DNA of 64,000 bases from NCBI RefSeq assembly GCF_040954645.1, contig NC_092806.1, positions 80,634,641-80,698,640 on the forward strand, given 5' to 3'. The notes beneath the pieces are model-generated. The model was not told the origin of the DNA. It saw only the letters and a list, made by a program, of their open reading frames with translations, and ran no database searches. This DNA is from Diabrotica undecimpunctata. Lineage: Eukaryota > Arthropoda > Insecta > Coleoptera > Chrysomelidae. The translations under genes were made by a program, and so were the position numbers. Position 1 is the first letter of the stretch; the number at the start of each line of letters is the position of its first letter. Shown in pieces: positions 33,471-44,993 of the stretch.

Positions 33471-36400
33471 AATCAGCTACAGCCCAACAACAACAAGAAC
33501 AACAACCACAAGCGAGCCAAACAACAACAAGAGCTCCGCTCGCTGAAGGTGCTGCGCTGGAACATCAGCCGGCGCTCACTCAAGCGGGACGACCGAGGCA
33601 GCGCATGAAATGGACTGTGTCCATGAATGAAAATATTTTGCGCTTTTATTATAAGGTGACAAACCTCGGTCAAGAAACGATCGGCTACCGACAAAATCTG
33701 TATGCCGAATTTTGCAGAGAGTACCCAGAAATCCAAGTATCTGAACAACGAGTAGCAGATCAATACCGGGTAATTATCAGAAATAATCTCATCCCAGAGA
33801 CTAGACGCAATACCATCAGAAGCGAAGTCGAACGGGAGATTCATAATCAAGAGGTAGTTGGAAATCAAGCCCTTAACGAAATACAAGAGCCAATTCCTGA
33901 GGTTGTCATACAAGAACAAGAAACTCAACCTGATAATACACAGCAGGAGAAGGAGTTGCGCGATAGCCTAGTTAACGAAATGGCACGCGCCGTACAAGAG
34001 TTTAATGGAACAAACCCACTTAGCAGACCACCGCTACCAAGAGTAAACTCTTGTAAGAAACTAGGAGTGCTGTTACAAATTGTGAACACTGAAGTTCTGC
34101 CCAATTATGTCGTAGAAGCCCATACATTGGAATATATGCACACGCTGATTTACTGTGCAGCAACAGCAATTGCTAATGTTATGGGCATTAAGACCAGAAC
34201 ACGACGGGGTACTAATATCGGAGGGACAGACAACAGAGTTGCACCTTGGGAAAAACGGCTGCTAGCGAAAATTGAATCATTACGTAGGGACATTGGTCAA
34301 ATCACGGAATATGTTCGAGGAACAACAAGTAGAAAAGTAATCAGAAGAGCTGAAGAAATAATGCTAACCACCGCAAGACACTCACAATATAATCCAGAAA
34401 ACAACACAGCACAACAGTGCCTGGATACATTAAAACAAAAGCTTTCCGTTTACTCAGGCCGACTAAGGAGATACCAAATTAGTAACAAACGAAAATCTGA
34501 CAATACGCTTTTTGAAAATGCCGAGAAGGCGTTCTATCGGAAACTCAATTCTACTGCAGAAAGTGCCAATAAATCTTACCCAAGCCGAGAAGAAATCCAT
34601 GAGTTTTGGGGAAATCAACTTTCCACACCAGCCGCTCTTAACACCAATGCTGGATGGATCGAAGATACGGCGCACAACTGCCAACACTACGTTACTGCTC
34701 CCTACGAACCCTTCACCACTGAAGAAGTTTCAAATATTATTAAAGAGCTTCATAACTGGAAATCTCCTGGACCAGATGGCGTTCAGAACTTCTGGCTTAA
34801 AAAGTTCTGGAGTATTCATGAGTGCCTATCAGCAGTAATTAATAACACTATTTCTAATCCGCAGGAAATACCATCTTTCCTAACCCAGGGAACAACTTAT
34901 TTAATTCCCAAAGATCAAAATAACACCCAAGATCCAACCAAGTACCGCCCAATTACTTGTCTTCCAACTCTGTATAAATTGGTCACAGCCTGTGTAGCCC
35001 GGCGTATCAACCAACACTGTGCTCTAAACAATATCATAGAGCCACAACAGAAAGGATGCGCTAAGGGTTCCATGGGCTGCAAAGAACAACTTATCATCGA
35101 CTCTGTCATTTCTAACCAAGCATATAGCAAAAAACGGAATCTCTTTACTGCTTTCATCGACTACAAGAAAGCGTTTGATTCAGTGCCACATGAATGGCTT
35201 ATAGATATATTAAAAATATATAAAGTCGATGATAACATAGTGACCTTTTTAAAACATATAATGTCAGATTGGAAGACAAAAATTCACCTCAAAATACCTG
35301 GTGAAAACAATATCGAAACTGAAAATATTGTAATCAACCGAGGCCTATTTCAAGGAGATTCGTTGAGCCCACTGTGGTTTTGTCTAGCGATGAACCCCCT
35401 ATCCCAGATACTGAACTCAACTGACACAGGTTTTAGCATCAAAAATAACACCACTGTTGTTGCAAAGCTTAATCATCTATTGTATATGGATGATTTAAAA
35501 CTACTAGCTTCCACTCGAAGCCACCTGGATCAGATGCTAAAAACAGTAGAAAATTTCTCTAATGATATTAGTATGCACTTCGGTCTTGACAAGTGCCGTG
35601 TCTTAAATATAATCAAAGGAAAGGTTCAGCCCGGCGGATTCGATATGCAAAACGGCCAGAACATCGAGGCCATGGGTGAAAATGATATGTATAAATACCT
35701 CGGAATAAAGCAAGCGCGGAAGATTGACCATAAGCAAATGAAAACTGAGATAACTACTGAGTTTATACGAAGGGTAAAACAGCTGCTTCGTTCACACCTT
35801 AACAGTAAAAATCTGTTTAAGGCACTAAACACCTACGCATATTCCGCGCTTAGCTACTCATTTGGTATTGTTAAGTGGACAAAAACCGATATAGAAAATC
35901 TTCAGCGAAAAGTACGAACACACCTCACAAAGGCACAAAAACACCATCCTCGAAGTGCAGTAGAAAGAATGACATTACCGCGGTATTTAGGAGGACGAGG
36001 ACTTATGGATATAAGTGAGCAACTAGAAAAACAAATTACTAATTTAAGAACTTATTTTCAGGTGCAGGCTGAGACATCTACTCTACATCGCGCGATTTGC
36101 GCAGTAGATGATACAACACCGATCAAACTGAGGGAACCAGAAATGCGCATAAGCCATCTTACTAAGGACGAAAAAATGCGCACCTGGATGGGAAAACCTC
36201 TGCACGGGCGACATCCCAATGAGGTCAGTCAAGACCATGTCGACAATATAGCGTCGAACTATTGGCTGACATCAGGAAAGATGTTCCCTGAAACAGAAGG
36301 TTCACTACTGGCCATTCAGGATCAGGTTATACCAACCAAAAATTACCTAAAATATATCGTCAAAGACCCTCAGGTCAAAAATGACAAATGCCGATATGGG

Positions 36401-36988
36401 TGTCAAGCTCAGGAAACCATCCAACATCTTACCGGGGGCTGTCAGGCATTTGCTGCAACTGAATATAAGGAACGGCACGACTCAGTAGGAAAGATCATTC
36501 ATCAAGAGATAGCTATCAAACTGGGACTTCTTCAAACAAACCATCTTCCATATTATCAATACGTTCCTGAGAGTATACTTGAGAATGACAACTACAAGCT
36601 ATACTGGGACCGCACTGTGCTCACAGATCAAACAGTGGCACATAATAGACCGGATCTCATACTTGTTAATAAACTAAAGAGACAAACAACATTAATTGAT
36701 GTGGCGATACCCAACAACAATAATCTTCGTGTTAAACAGAACGAAAAAATCGCCAAATACAGGGATCTGGAAATTCAAATACGAAGACAGTGGAAAATGG
36801 AAAGTACCCAGACAATACCTATTATTCTCTCTACTACTGGAGTCATTCCAAAGAACCTCCTAGAAAACATAAAAAAGCTAGGTCTGAATGAACATCTCTA
36901 CAAGACCATCCAGAAAGCTGTACTACTCTCAACGTCCAGGTGTGTACGAAAATTTCTGGGAGATACTCCAGCATACCAAGTCACCTAG
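33470..36988 (+). CDS. Dong/R4-like LINE copy 1, ORF (5'-truncated)
   Basis: Open from the TAA tract to the stop at 36988. Real element sequence starts at about 33469, so about 45 N-terminal codons and the 5' leader are missing; the upstream ATG reading through an Ile run is an artefact. Domains: an N-terminal HTH/Myb-like DNA-binding region (RMKWTVSMNENILRFYYKV to VSEQRVADQYR), RT with NWKSPGPDGVQNFWL, TAFIDYKKAFDSVPH, NRGLFQGDSLSPLWF and LLYMDDLKLL, then a zinc knuckle (CRYGC-x7-H-x4-C). Last comes a restriction-like endonuclease with HNRPDLIL and TTLIDVAIP (RPD-x14-D). No internal stop. Subfamily A. Confidence 0.9.
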
Positions 36989-37102
36989 GGCTCGATAACA
37001 CGGAAAGAGTCCCACCAGAGCTCAATCCTTTTGATACCGTAGGTATCTGGGATGAGTGAATTTTCCCCTTAGAGGGAGTGTGAGCCGTATGGCTAAATCT
37101 GG
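36989..37102 (+). other. Dong-like 3' UTR (copy 1; same in every copy)
   Basis: About 114 bp conserved in all copies that reach their end, including very short ones. It contains the perfect hairpin GATACC-GTA-GGTATC and a second CCCTTAGAGGG hairpin, and ends GGCTAAATCTGG before (TAA)n. By analogy with R2, such a structured 3' UTR is the likely RT recognition element for target-primed reverse transcription; here that is inference. Confidence 0.75.
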
Positions 37103-37103
37103 A

Positions 37104-37115
37104 TAATAATAATAA
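37104..37115. repeat. (TAA)4 between copies 1 and 2
   Basis: Short TAA tract separating the 3' end of copy 1 from the full-length 5' end of copy 2. Confidence 0.9.
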
Positions 37116-37264
37116 CCTGTGGGAGTTTTTCTTCTATCAGGCGCGGCCCCCTGCGAATGGGGGATACTCTCTGGGTATTCGTAGCGCAGATACCCAGAGG
37201 GTAGCAGGGATACCTGCCGTGGAACAAAAACTGACACCTGGCAGTAGGTATAAAATGCACACCC
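37116..37264 (+). promoter_or_regulatory. Dong-like 5' leader (copy 2)
   Basis: About 150 bp, GC-rich compared with the surroundings and conserved in copy 3 (41053-41205). It holds strong hairpins: CCCCC-x7-GGGGG, CTCTGGGTAT pairing with ATACCCAGAG, and CTGCC pairing with GGCAG near the end. No TATA box is evident. Candidate internal promoter and/or self-cleaving 5' ribozyme region, by analogy with R2. Confidence 0.55.
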
Positions 37265-40200
37265 ATGATAATGGAGTATAATAATTTATGTTTAGGGTCG
37301 CTGCCTGGGGATCGCCAGGGCACGTCTGGAGCCGGCGCTGGACGTGACAGCATGCGGGACGTCGGTGGCAGGGTGTTGAGGAGGCGGGCCCCTGTCATAC
37401 AATCAGCTACAGCCCAACAAGAACAACAACCACAAGCGAGCCAAACAACAACAAGAGCTCTGCTCGCTGAAGGTGCTGCGCTGGAACATCAGCCGGCGCT
37501 CACTCAAGCGGGACGACCGAGGCAGCGCATGAAATGGACTGTGTCCATGAATGAAAATATTTTGCGCTTCTATTACCAGGTGACAAACCTCGGTCAAGAA
37601 ACGATCGGCTATCGACAAAATCTGTATGCCGAATTTTGCAGAGAGTACCCAGAAATCCAAGTATCTGAACAACGAGTAGCAGATCAATACCGGGTAATTA
37701 TCAGAAATAATCTCATCCAGAGACTAGACGCAATACCATCAGAAGCGAAGTCGAACGGGAGATTCATAATCAAGAGGTAGTTGGAAATCAAGCCCTTAAC
37801 GAAATACAAGAGCCAATTCCTGAGGTTGTCATACAAGAACAAGAAACACAACCTGACAATACACAGCAGGAGAACGAGTTGCGCGATAGCCTAGTTAACG
37901 AAATGGCACGCGCCGTACAAGAGTTTAATGAAACAAACCCACTTAGCAGACCACCGCTACCAAGAGTAAACTCTTGTAAGAAACTAGGAGTGCTGTTACA
38001 AATTGTGAACACTGAAGTTCTGCCCAATTATGTCGTAGAAGCCCATACATTGGAATATATGCACACGCTGATTTACTGTGCAGCAACAGCAATTGCTAAT
38101 GTTATGGGCATTAAGACCAGAACACGACGGGGGTACTAATATCGGAGGGACAGATAACAGAGTTGCACCTTGGGAAAAACGGCTGCTAACGAAAATTGAA
38201 TCATTACGTAGGGACATTGGTCAAATCACGGAATATGTTCGAGGAACAACAAGTAGAAAAGTAATCAGAAGAGCTGAAGAAATAATGCTAACCACCGCAA
38301 GACACTCACAATATAACCCAGAAAACAACACAGCACAACAGTGCCTGGATACATTAAAACAAAAGCTTTCCGTTTACTCAGGCCGACTAAGGAGATACAA
38401 AATTAGTAACAAACGAAAATCTGACAATACGCTTTTTGAAAATGCCGAGAAGGCGTTCTATCGGAAACTCAATTCTACTGCAGAAAGTGCCAATAAATCT
38501 TACCCAAGCCGAGAAGAAATCCATGAGTTTTGGGGAAATCAACTTTCCACACCAGCCGCTCTTAACACCAATGCTGGATGGATCGAAGATACGGCGCACA
38601 ACTGCCAACACTACGTTACTGCTCCCTACGAACCCTTCACCACTGAAGAAGTTTCAAATATTATCAAAGAGCTTCATAACTGGAAATCTCCTGGACCAGA
38701 TGGCGTTCAGAACTTCTGGCTTAAAAAATTCTGGAGTATTCATGAGTGCCTATCAGCAGTAATTAATAACACTATTTCTAATCCGCAGGAAATACCATCT
38801 TTCCTAACCCAGGGAACAACTTATTTAATTCCCAAAGATCAAAATAACACCCAAGATCCAACCAAGTACCGCCCAATTACTTGTCTTCCAACTCTGTATA
38901 AATTGGTCACATCCTGTGTAGCCCGGCGTATCAACCAACACTGTGCTTTAAACAATATCATAGAGCCACAACAGAAAGGATGTGCTAAGGGTTCCATGGG
39001 CTGCAAAGAACAACTTATCATCGACTCTGTCATTTCTAACCAAGCTTATAGCAAAAAACGGAATCTCTTTACTGCTTTCATCGACTACAAGAAAGCGTTT
39101 GATTCAGTGCCACATGAATGGCTTATAGATATATTAAAAATATATAAAGTCGATGATAACATAGTGACCTTTTTAAAACATATAATGTCAGATTGGAAAA
39201 CAAAATTCACCTCAAAATACCTGGTGAAAACAATATCGAAACTGAAAATATTGCAATCAACCGGGGCCTATTTCAAGGAGATTCGTTGAGCCCACTGTGG
39301 TTTTGTCTAGCGATGAACCCCCTATCCCAGATACTGAACTCAACTGACACAGGTTTTAGCATCAAAAATAACACCACTGTTGTTGCAAAGCTTAATCATC
39401 TATTGTATATGGATGATTTAAAACTACTAGCTTCCACTCGAAGTCACCTGGATCAGATGCTAAAAACAGTAGAAAATTTCTCTAATGATATTAGTATGCA
39501 CTTCGGTCTTGACAAGTGCCGTGTCTTAAATATAATCAAAGGAAAGGTTCAGCCCGGCGGATTCGATATGCAAAACGGCCAGAACATCGAGGCCATGGGT
39601 GAAAATGATATGTATAAATACCTCGGAATAAAGCAAGCGCGGAAGATTGACCATAAGCAAATGAAAACTGAGATAACTACTGAGTTTATACGAAGGGTAA
39701 AACAGCTGCTTCGTTCACACCTTAACAGTAAAAATTTGTTTAAGGCACTAAACACCTACGCATGTTCCGCGCTTAGCTACTCATTTGGTATTGTTAAGTG
39801 GACAAAAACCGATATAGAAAATCTTCAGCGAAAAGTACGAACACACCTCACAAAGGCACAAAAACACCATCCTCGAAGTGCAGTAGAAAGAACGACATTA
39901 CCGCGGCATTTAGGAGGACGAGGGCTTATGGATATAAGTGAGCAACTAGAAAAACAAATTACTAATTTAAGAACTTATTTTCAGGTGCAGGCTGAGACAT
40001 CTACTCTACATCGCGCGATTTGCGCAGTAGATGATACAACACCGATCAAACTGAGGGAACCAGAAATGCGCATAAACCATCTTAATAAGGACGAAAAAAT
40101 GCGCATCTGGATGGGTAAACCTCTGCACGGGCGACATCCCAATGAGGTCAGTCAAGACCATGTCGACAATATAGCGTCGAACTATTGGCTGACATCAGGA

Positions 40201-41024
40201 AAGATGTTCCCTGAAACAGAAGGTTCACTACTGGCCATTCAGGATCAGGTTATACCAACCAAAAATTACCTAAAATATATCGTCAAAGACCCTCAGGTCA
40301 AAAATGACAAATGCCGATATGGGTGTCAAGCTCAGGAAACCATCCAACATCTTACCGGGGGCTGTCAGGCATTTGCTGCAACTGAATATAAGGAACGGCA
40401 CGACTCAGTAGGAAAGATCATTCATCAAGAGATAGCTATCAAACTGGGACTTCTTCAAACAAACCATCTTCCATATTATCAATACGTTCCTGAGAGTATA
40501 CTTGAGAATGACAACTACAAGCTATACTGGGACCGCACTGTGCTCACAGATCAAACAGTGGCACATAATAGACCGGATCTCATACTTGTTAATAAACTAA
40601 AGAGACAAACAACATTAATTGATGTGGCGATACCCAACAACAATAATCTTCGTGTTAAACAGAACGAAAAAATCGCCAAATACAGGGATCTGGAAATTCA
40701 AATACGAAGACAGTGGAGAATGGAAAGTACCCAGACAATACCTATTATTCTCTCTACTACTGGAGTCATTCCAAAAAACCTCCTAGAAAACATAAAAAAG
40801 CTAGGTCTGAATGAACATCTCTACAAGACCATCCAGAAAGCTGTACTACTCTCAACGTCCAGATGTGTACGAAAATTTCTGGGAGATACTCCAGCATACC
40901 AAGTCACCTAGGGCTCGATAACACGGAAAGAGTCCCACCAGAGCTCAATCCTTTTGATACCGTAGGTATCTGGGATGAGTGAATTTTCCCTTAGAGGGAG
41001 TGTGAGCCGTATGGCTAAATCTGG
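37116..41024 (+). mobile_element. Dong/R4-like copy 2, full length, three 1-nt frameshifts
   Basis: Full-length copy (leader, ORF, 3' UTR). By eye nearly identical to copy 1 over the shared part (subfamily A). The ORF starting at 37265 (MIMEYNNLCLGS) is broken only by single-base length changes in homopolymers: CCC to CC near 37717, GGGG to GGGGG at 38129-38133, and AAAAA to AAAA near 39202. The open pieces are 37265-37780, 38078-39289 and 39193-40911. Apart from these, all catalytic motifs (YMDD, zinc knuckle, RPD-x14-D) are intact. Either recently dead or an uncorrected sequencing artefact. Confidence 0.9.
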
Positions 41025-41052
41025 ATAATAATAATAATAATAATAATAATAA
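41025..41052. repeat. (TAA)n between copies 2 and 3
   Basis: About nine TAA units joining the copy 2 tail to the copy 3 leader. Confidence 0.92.
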
Positions 41053-41205
41053 GTGGGAGTTTTTGTCAGTTCTTCTATCAGGCGCGGCCCCCTGCGAATG
41101 GGGGATGCTCTCTGGGTATTCTTAGAACCGATACCCAGAGGGTAGCAGGGATACCTGCCGTGGAACAAAAACTGACACCTGGCAGTAGGTATAAAATGCA
41201 CACCC
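41053..41205 (+). promoter_or_regulatory. Dong-like 5' leader (copy 3)
   Basis: Begins GTGGGAGTTTTT directly after the TAA tract, has an 8-base insertion (GTCAGTTC-like) compared with copy 2, and keeps both long hairpins with compensating differences in the loop of the second (TCTTAGAACCG versus TCGTAGCGCAG). Conservation of stems with loop change supports an RNA-level function. Confidence 0.55.
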
Positions 41206-44200
41206 ATGAAAATGGAGATTAATGATTTATGTTTAGGGTCGCTGCCTGGGGATCGCCAGGGCACGTCTGGAGCCGGCGCTGGACGTGACAGCATGCGGGA
41301 CGTCGGTGGCAGGGTGTTGAGGAGGCGGGCCCCTGTCATACAATCAGCTACAGCCCAACAACAAGAAGAACCACAAATGAGCCAAACAACAACAAGAGCT
41401 CCACCCGCTGAAGGTGCTGCGCTGGAACATCAGCCGGCGCTCACTCAAGCGGGACGACCGAGGCAGCGCATGAAATGGACTGTGTCCATAAACGAAAATA
41501 TTTTGCGCTTTTATGTGACAAACCTCGGTCAAGAAACGATCGGCTATCGACAACAACTGTATGCCGAATTTTGCAGGGAATACCCAGAAATTCAAGTATC
41601 TGAACAAAGAGTAGCAGACCAATACCGGGTAATTTTAAGAAACAATCTTATCCCAGAGACTAGACGCGACATTATCAGAAGCGAAATTGAACAGGAGATC
41701 CATAACCAAGAGCAAGTTGCAGACCAAGTCCCTAATGAAGTCCCCAACGAGCAGATTCCTGAGCTTCTCGTACAAGAAACTCAACCTAATAATACACAGC
41801 AGGACAATAACGAGTTGCACGATAGTCTGGTAAACGAGATGGCACGCGCTGTACAAGAGTTTAGTGGAACAAACCCACTTAGCAGACCACCGCTACCAAA
41901 AATAAACTCTTCTAAGAAACTAGGAGCGCTGTTACAAATTGTGAATACTGAAGTCCTACCCAATTATATCACAGAGGCCCACACATTAGAATATTTGCAT
42001 ATGCTGATTTACTGTGCAGCAACAGCAATTGCTAATGTTATGGGCATTAAGATCAGAACACGACGGGGTACCAACATCGGAAGGACTGGTAACAGAATAG
42101 CACCCTGGGAAAAACGACTGCTGGGGAAGATTGAATTACTGCGTAGGGACATTGGACAAATAACAGAATACATAAGAGGAGTAAGAAGTAGAAAAATCAT
42201 CAAAAGAGCTGAAGAAATATTGTTTAACACCCTAAGACACTCACGACATGATCCAGAAAACAACACACCTCAACAATGCCTGGACACATTAAAACAAAAA
42301 CTATCTGTTTACTCAGGCCGCCTGAGGAGGTACAAGGTTAGTAACCACCGGAAATGCGACAACATACTTTTTGAGCAAGCAGAGAAGGCTTTCTATAGGA
42401 AACTTAATTCCACTGTAGAAAATGCAAATAATAAATCCTACCCAAGCCAAGAAGAAATTCATGAGTTTTGGGGAAACCAACTTTCGACGCCAGCTACTCA
42501 TAATAACAATGCTGGATGGATTGAACAAACGACGAACAACTGTCAACACTACAGTAATATTCCTTATGAACCTTTCACCACTGAAGAAGTCTCGAACATT
42601 ATCAAAGAGCTTCATAACTGGAAATCTCCTGGACCAGACGGAGTTCAAAACTTCTGGCTAAAGAAGTTTTGGAGTGTTCATGAGCTTTTAACAGTATTTA
42701 TTAATAATATTATTTCTAATTCACAGGAAATACCATCATTTCTTACTCAGGGAACCACTTATCTAATACCGAAGGATCAAAGTAATACCCAAGATCCAGC
42801 AAAGTACCGCCCAATTACTTGTCTTCCAACTTTGTACAAATTGGTCACATCCTGTGTGGCCCGGCGTATCTACCAACATTGTGCTCTGAACAATATCATA
42901 GAGCCTCAACAGAAAGGATGCGCTAAGGGCTCCATGGGCTGCAAAGAACAACTTATTATCGACTCAGTCATTTCTAACCAGGCATACACCAAAAAAAGAA
43001 ACCTGTTTACTGCCTTCATTGACTACAAGAAGGCTTTTGATTCAGTGCCGCATGAATGGCTGGTAGATATATTAAGAATATATAAAGTCGATGATAATCT
43101 CGTGACCTTTTTGAAGAATATAATGGCAGAGTGGAAGACTAAAATTCACCTTCAAATACCGGGTGAAATTAATATCGAAACTGAAAATATCCCTATTAAC
43201 CGGGGGCTTTTCCAGGGGGACTCGTTGAGTCCACTTTGGTTCTGCCTAGCAATGAACCCACTATCTCAGCTGCTGAACTCTACTGACTCAGGTTTTAGCA
43301 TCAAAAATAACAACACTGTTGTAGCGAAGCTTAATCATCTGTTGTATATGGATGATTTAAAATTAATGGCTTCCACTCGAAACCACCTAGATGAGATGCT
43401 AAAAACTGTAGAAAATTTCTCAAATGATATCAGTATGAATTTTGGACTAGACAAGTGCCGTATACTAAATATAGTCAGAGGAAAGATTCAGCCCGGAGGT
43501 TTCGATATGCAAGATGGCCAAAACATCGAGGCAATGGGTGAAAATGATATGTACAAATATCTCGGAGTAAAACAAGCGCGGAAAATTGACCATAAACAAA
43601 TGAAAACTGAACTAACTTCGGAGTTCGTCAGAAGAGTAAGACAACTAAATCGGTCATATCTTAATAGTAAAAATTTGTTTAAGGCATTAAATACGTACGC
43701 CTGTTCCGCGCTGAGCTACTCATTTGGTATTATAAAGTGGTCAAAAACAGATATAGAGGATCTTCAGCGGAAAGTAAGAACACTTCTCACAAAGGCGCAA
43801 AAACATCACCCACGCAGTGCAGTAGAGAGAACAACATTACCGCGGTATCAAGGGGGAAGAGGACTTATGGATATAGGTGAGCAATTGGATAAACAAATTG
43901 CTAATTTAAGAACTTATTTTCAGGTACAGGCTGAGACATCTACTTTACATCGAGCAATTTGCGCAGTAGATGATACGACGCCACTTAAACTGAGGGAACA
44001 AGAAATGCGCATAAACCACCTGACTAAACAAGACAAAATGCGCACCTGGATGAGTAAACCTCTGCATGGGCGACATCTCAATGAGATCAGCCAAGAATAT
44101 GTCGACAATACAGCATCGAACTATTGGTTGACATCAGGAAAGATGTTTCCCGAGACTGAGGGTTTCCTACTTGCCATTCAGGATCAGGTTATTCCAACTA

Positions 44201-44850
44201 AAAATTACCTGAAATATATTGTTAAAGATCCCCAAGTCCAAAATGACAAATGCCGATATGGATGCCAAGCCCAAGAAACCATCCAACATCTTACCGGTGG
44301 CTGCCAGGCATTTGTCGGTACTGATTATAAAGAACGCCATGACTCAGTAGGAAAGATTATCCACCAAGAACTAGCTGACAAACTGGGACTTCTCCAAACC
44401 GACCATCTTCCTTATTATCAATACGTCCCTGATAGAATGCTTGAAAATGACAACTACAAGCTATACTGGGACCGCACTGTGCTTACAGACCAACCAGTGG
44501 CCCATAATAGACCCGATCTCATACTAGTTAATAAAATTACTAGGCAAACAACACTTATTGATGTGGCGATACCCAACACCAATAATTTACGTGTTAAATA
44601 CAACGAAAAGATCGCCAAGTACAGAGATCTAGAAATACAAATCAGGAGACAATGGAGAATGGAAAGTACCCAGACGATACCCATTATTCTTTCTACCACT
44701 GGAGTCATCCCGAAGAGCCTCCTAGAAAACATAAAAAAGCTGGGTCTAAACGAACATCTATATAAGATTATGCAAAAAGCTGTGTTACTTTCGACGTCCA
44801 GATGCGTACGAAAATTTTTGGGAGATACACCGATATACCAAGTCACCTAG
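41206..44850 (+). CDS. Dong/R4-like LINE copy 3, intact 1214-aa polyprotein
   Basis: The only full-length, uninterrupted ORF of the array. It would encode a single protein that nicks DNA at a TAA target and reverse-transcribes element RNA there. Order: linker with MRDVGGRVLRRRAPV; HTH/Myb-like domain (about residues 85-150); RT with SPGPDGVQNFW, FIDYKKAFDS, GLFQGDSLSPLWF and catalytic YMDD at 714-717; zinc knuckle C1016, C1020, H1028, C1033; restriction-like endonuclease RPD at 1102-1104 with D1119, then a K/R-rich IQIRRQW block. The start Met lies just after the structured leader and matches copy 2. Subfamily B, diverged from copies 1, 2 and 6. All landmarks are present, so it could be active. 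Confidence 0.93.
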   Translation: MKMEINDLCLGSLPGDRQGTSGAGAGRDSMRDVGGRVLRRRAPVIQSATAQQQEEPQMSQTTTRAPPAEGAALEHQPALTQAGRPRQRMKWTVSINENILRFYVTNLGQETIGYRQQLYAEFCREYPEIQVSEQRVADQYRVILRNNLIPETRRDIIRSEIEQEIHNQEQVADQVPNEVPNEQIPELLVQETQPNNTQQDNNELHDSLVNEMARAVQEFSGTNPLSRPPLPKINSSKKLGALLQIVNTEVLPNYITEAHTLEYLHMLIYCAATAIANVMGIKIRTRRGTNIGRTGNRIAPWEKRLLGKIELLRRDIGQITEYIRGVRSRKIIKRAEEILFNTLRHSRHDPENNTPQQCLDTLKQKLSVYSGRLRRYKVSNHRKCDNILFEQAEKAFYRKLNSTVENANNKSYPSQEEIHEFWGNQLSTPATHNNNAGWIEQTTNNCQHYSNIPYEPFTTEEVSNIIKELHNWKSPGPDGVQNFWLKKFWSVHELLTVFINNIISNSQEIPSFLTQGTTYLIPKDQSNTQDPAKYRPITCLPTLYKLVTSCVARRIYQHCALNNIIEPQQKGCAKGSMGCKEQLIIDSVISNQAYTKKRNLFTAFIDYKKAFDSVPHEWLVDILRIYKVDDNLVTFLKNIMAEWKTKIHLQIPGEINIETENIPINRGLFQGDSLSPLWFCLAMNPLSQLLNSTDSGFSIKNNNTVVAKLNHLLYMDDLKLMASTRNHLDEMLKTVENFSNDISMNFGLDKCRILNIVRGKIQPGGFDMQDGQNIEAMGENDMYKYLGVKQARKIDHKQMKTELTSEFVRRVRQLNRSYLNSKNLFKALNTYACSALSYSFGIIKWSKTDIEDLQRKVRTLLTKAQKHHPRSAVERTTLPRYQGGRGLMDIGEQLDKQIANLRTYFQVQAETSTLHRAICAVDDTTPLKLREQEMRINHLTKQDKMRTWMSKPLHGRHLNEISQEYVDNTASNYWLTSGKMFPETEGFLLAIQDQVIPTKNYLKYIVKDPQVQNDKCRYGCQAQETIQHLTGGCQAFVGTDYKERHDSVGKIIHQELADKLGLLQTDHLPYYQYVPDRMLENDNYKLYWDRTVLTDQPVAHNRPDLILVNKITRQTTLIDVAIPNTNNLRVKYNEKIAKYRDLEIQIRRQWRMESTQTIPIILSTTGVIPKSLLENIKKLGLNEHLYKIMQKAVLLSTSRCVRKFLGDTPIYQVT

Positions 44851-44964
44851 GACTCGATAACATGGAAAGAGTCCCACCAGAGCTCAATCCTTTTGATACC
44901 GTAGGTATCTGGGATGAGTGAATTTTCCCCTTAGAGGGAGTGTGAGCCGTATGGCTAAATCTGG

Positions 44965-44993
44965 AATAATAATAATAATAATAATAATAATAA
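44965..44993. repeat. (TAA)n between copies 3 and 4
   Basis: About nine or ten TAA units. The downstream neighbour is a 5'-truncated copy. Confidence 0.92.
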
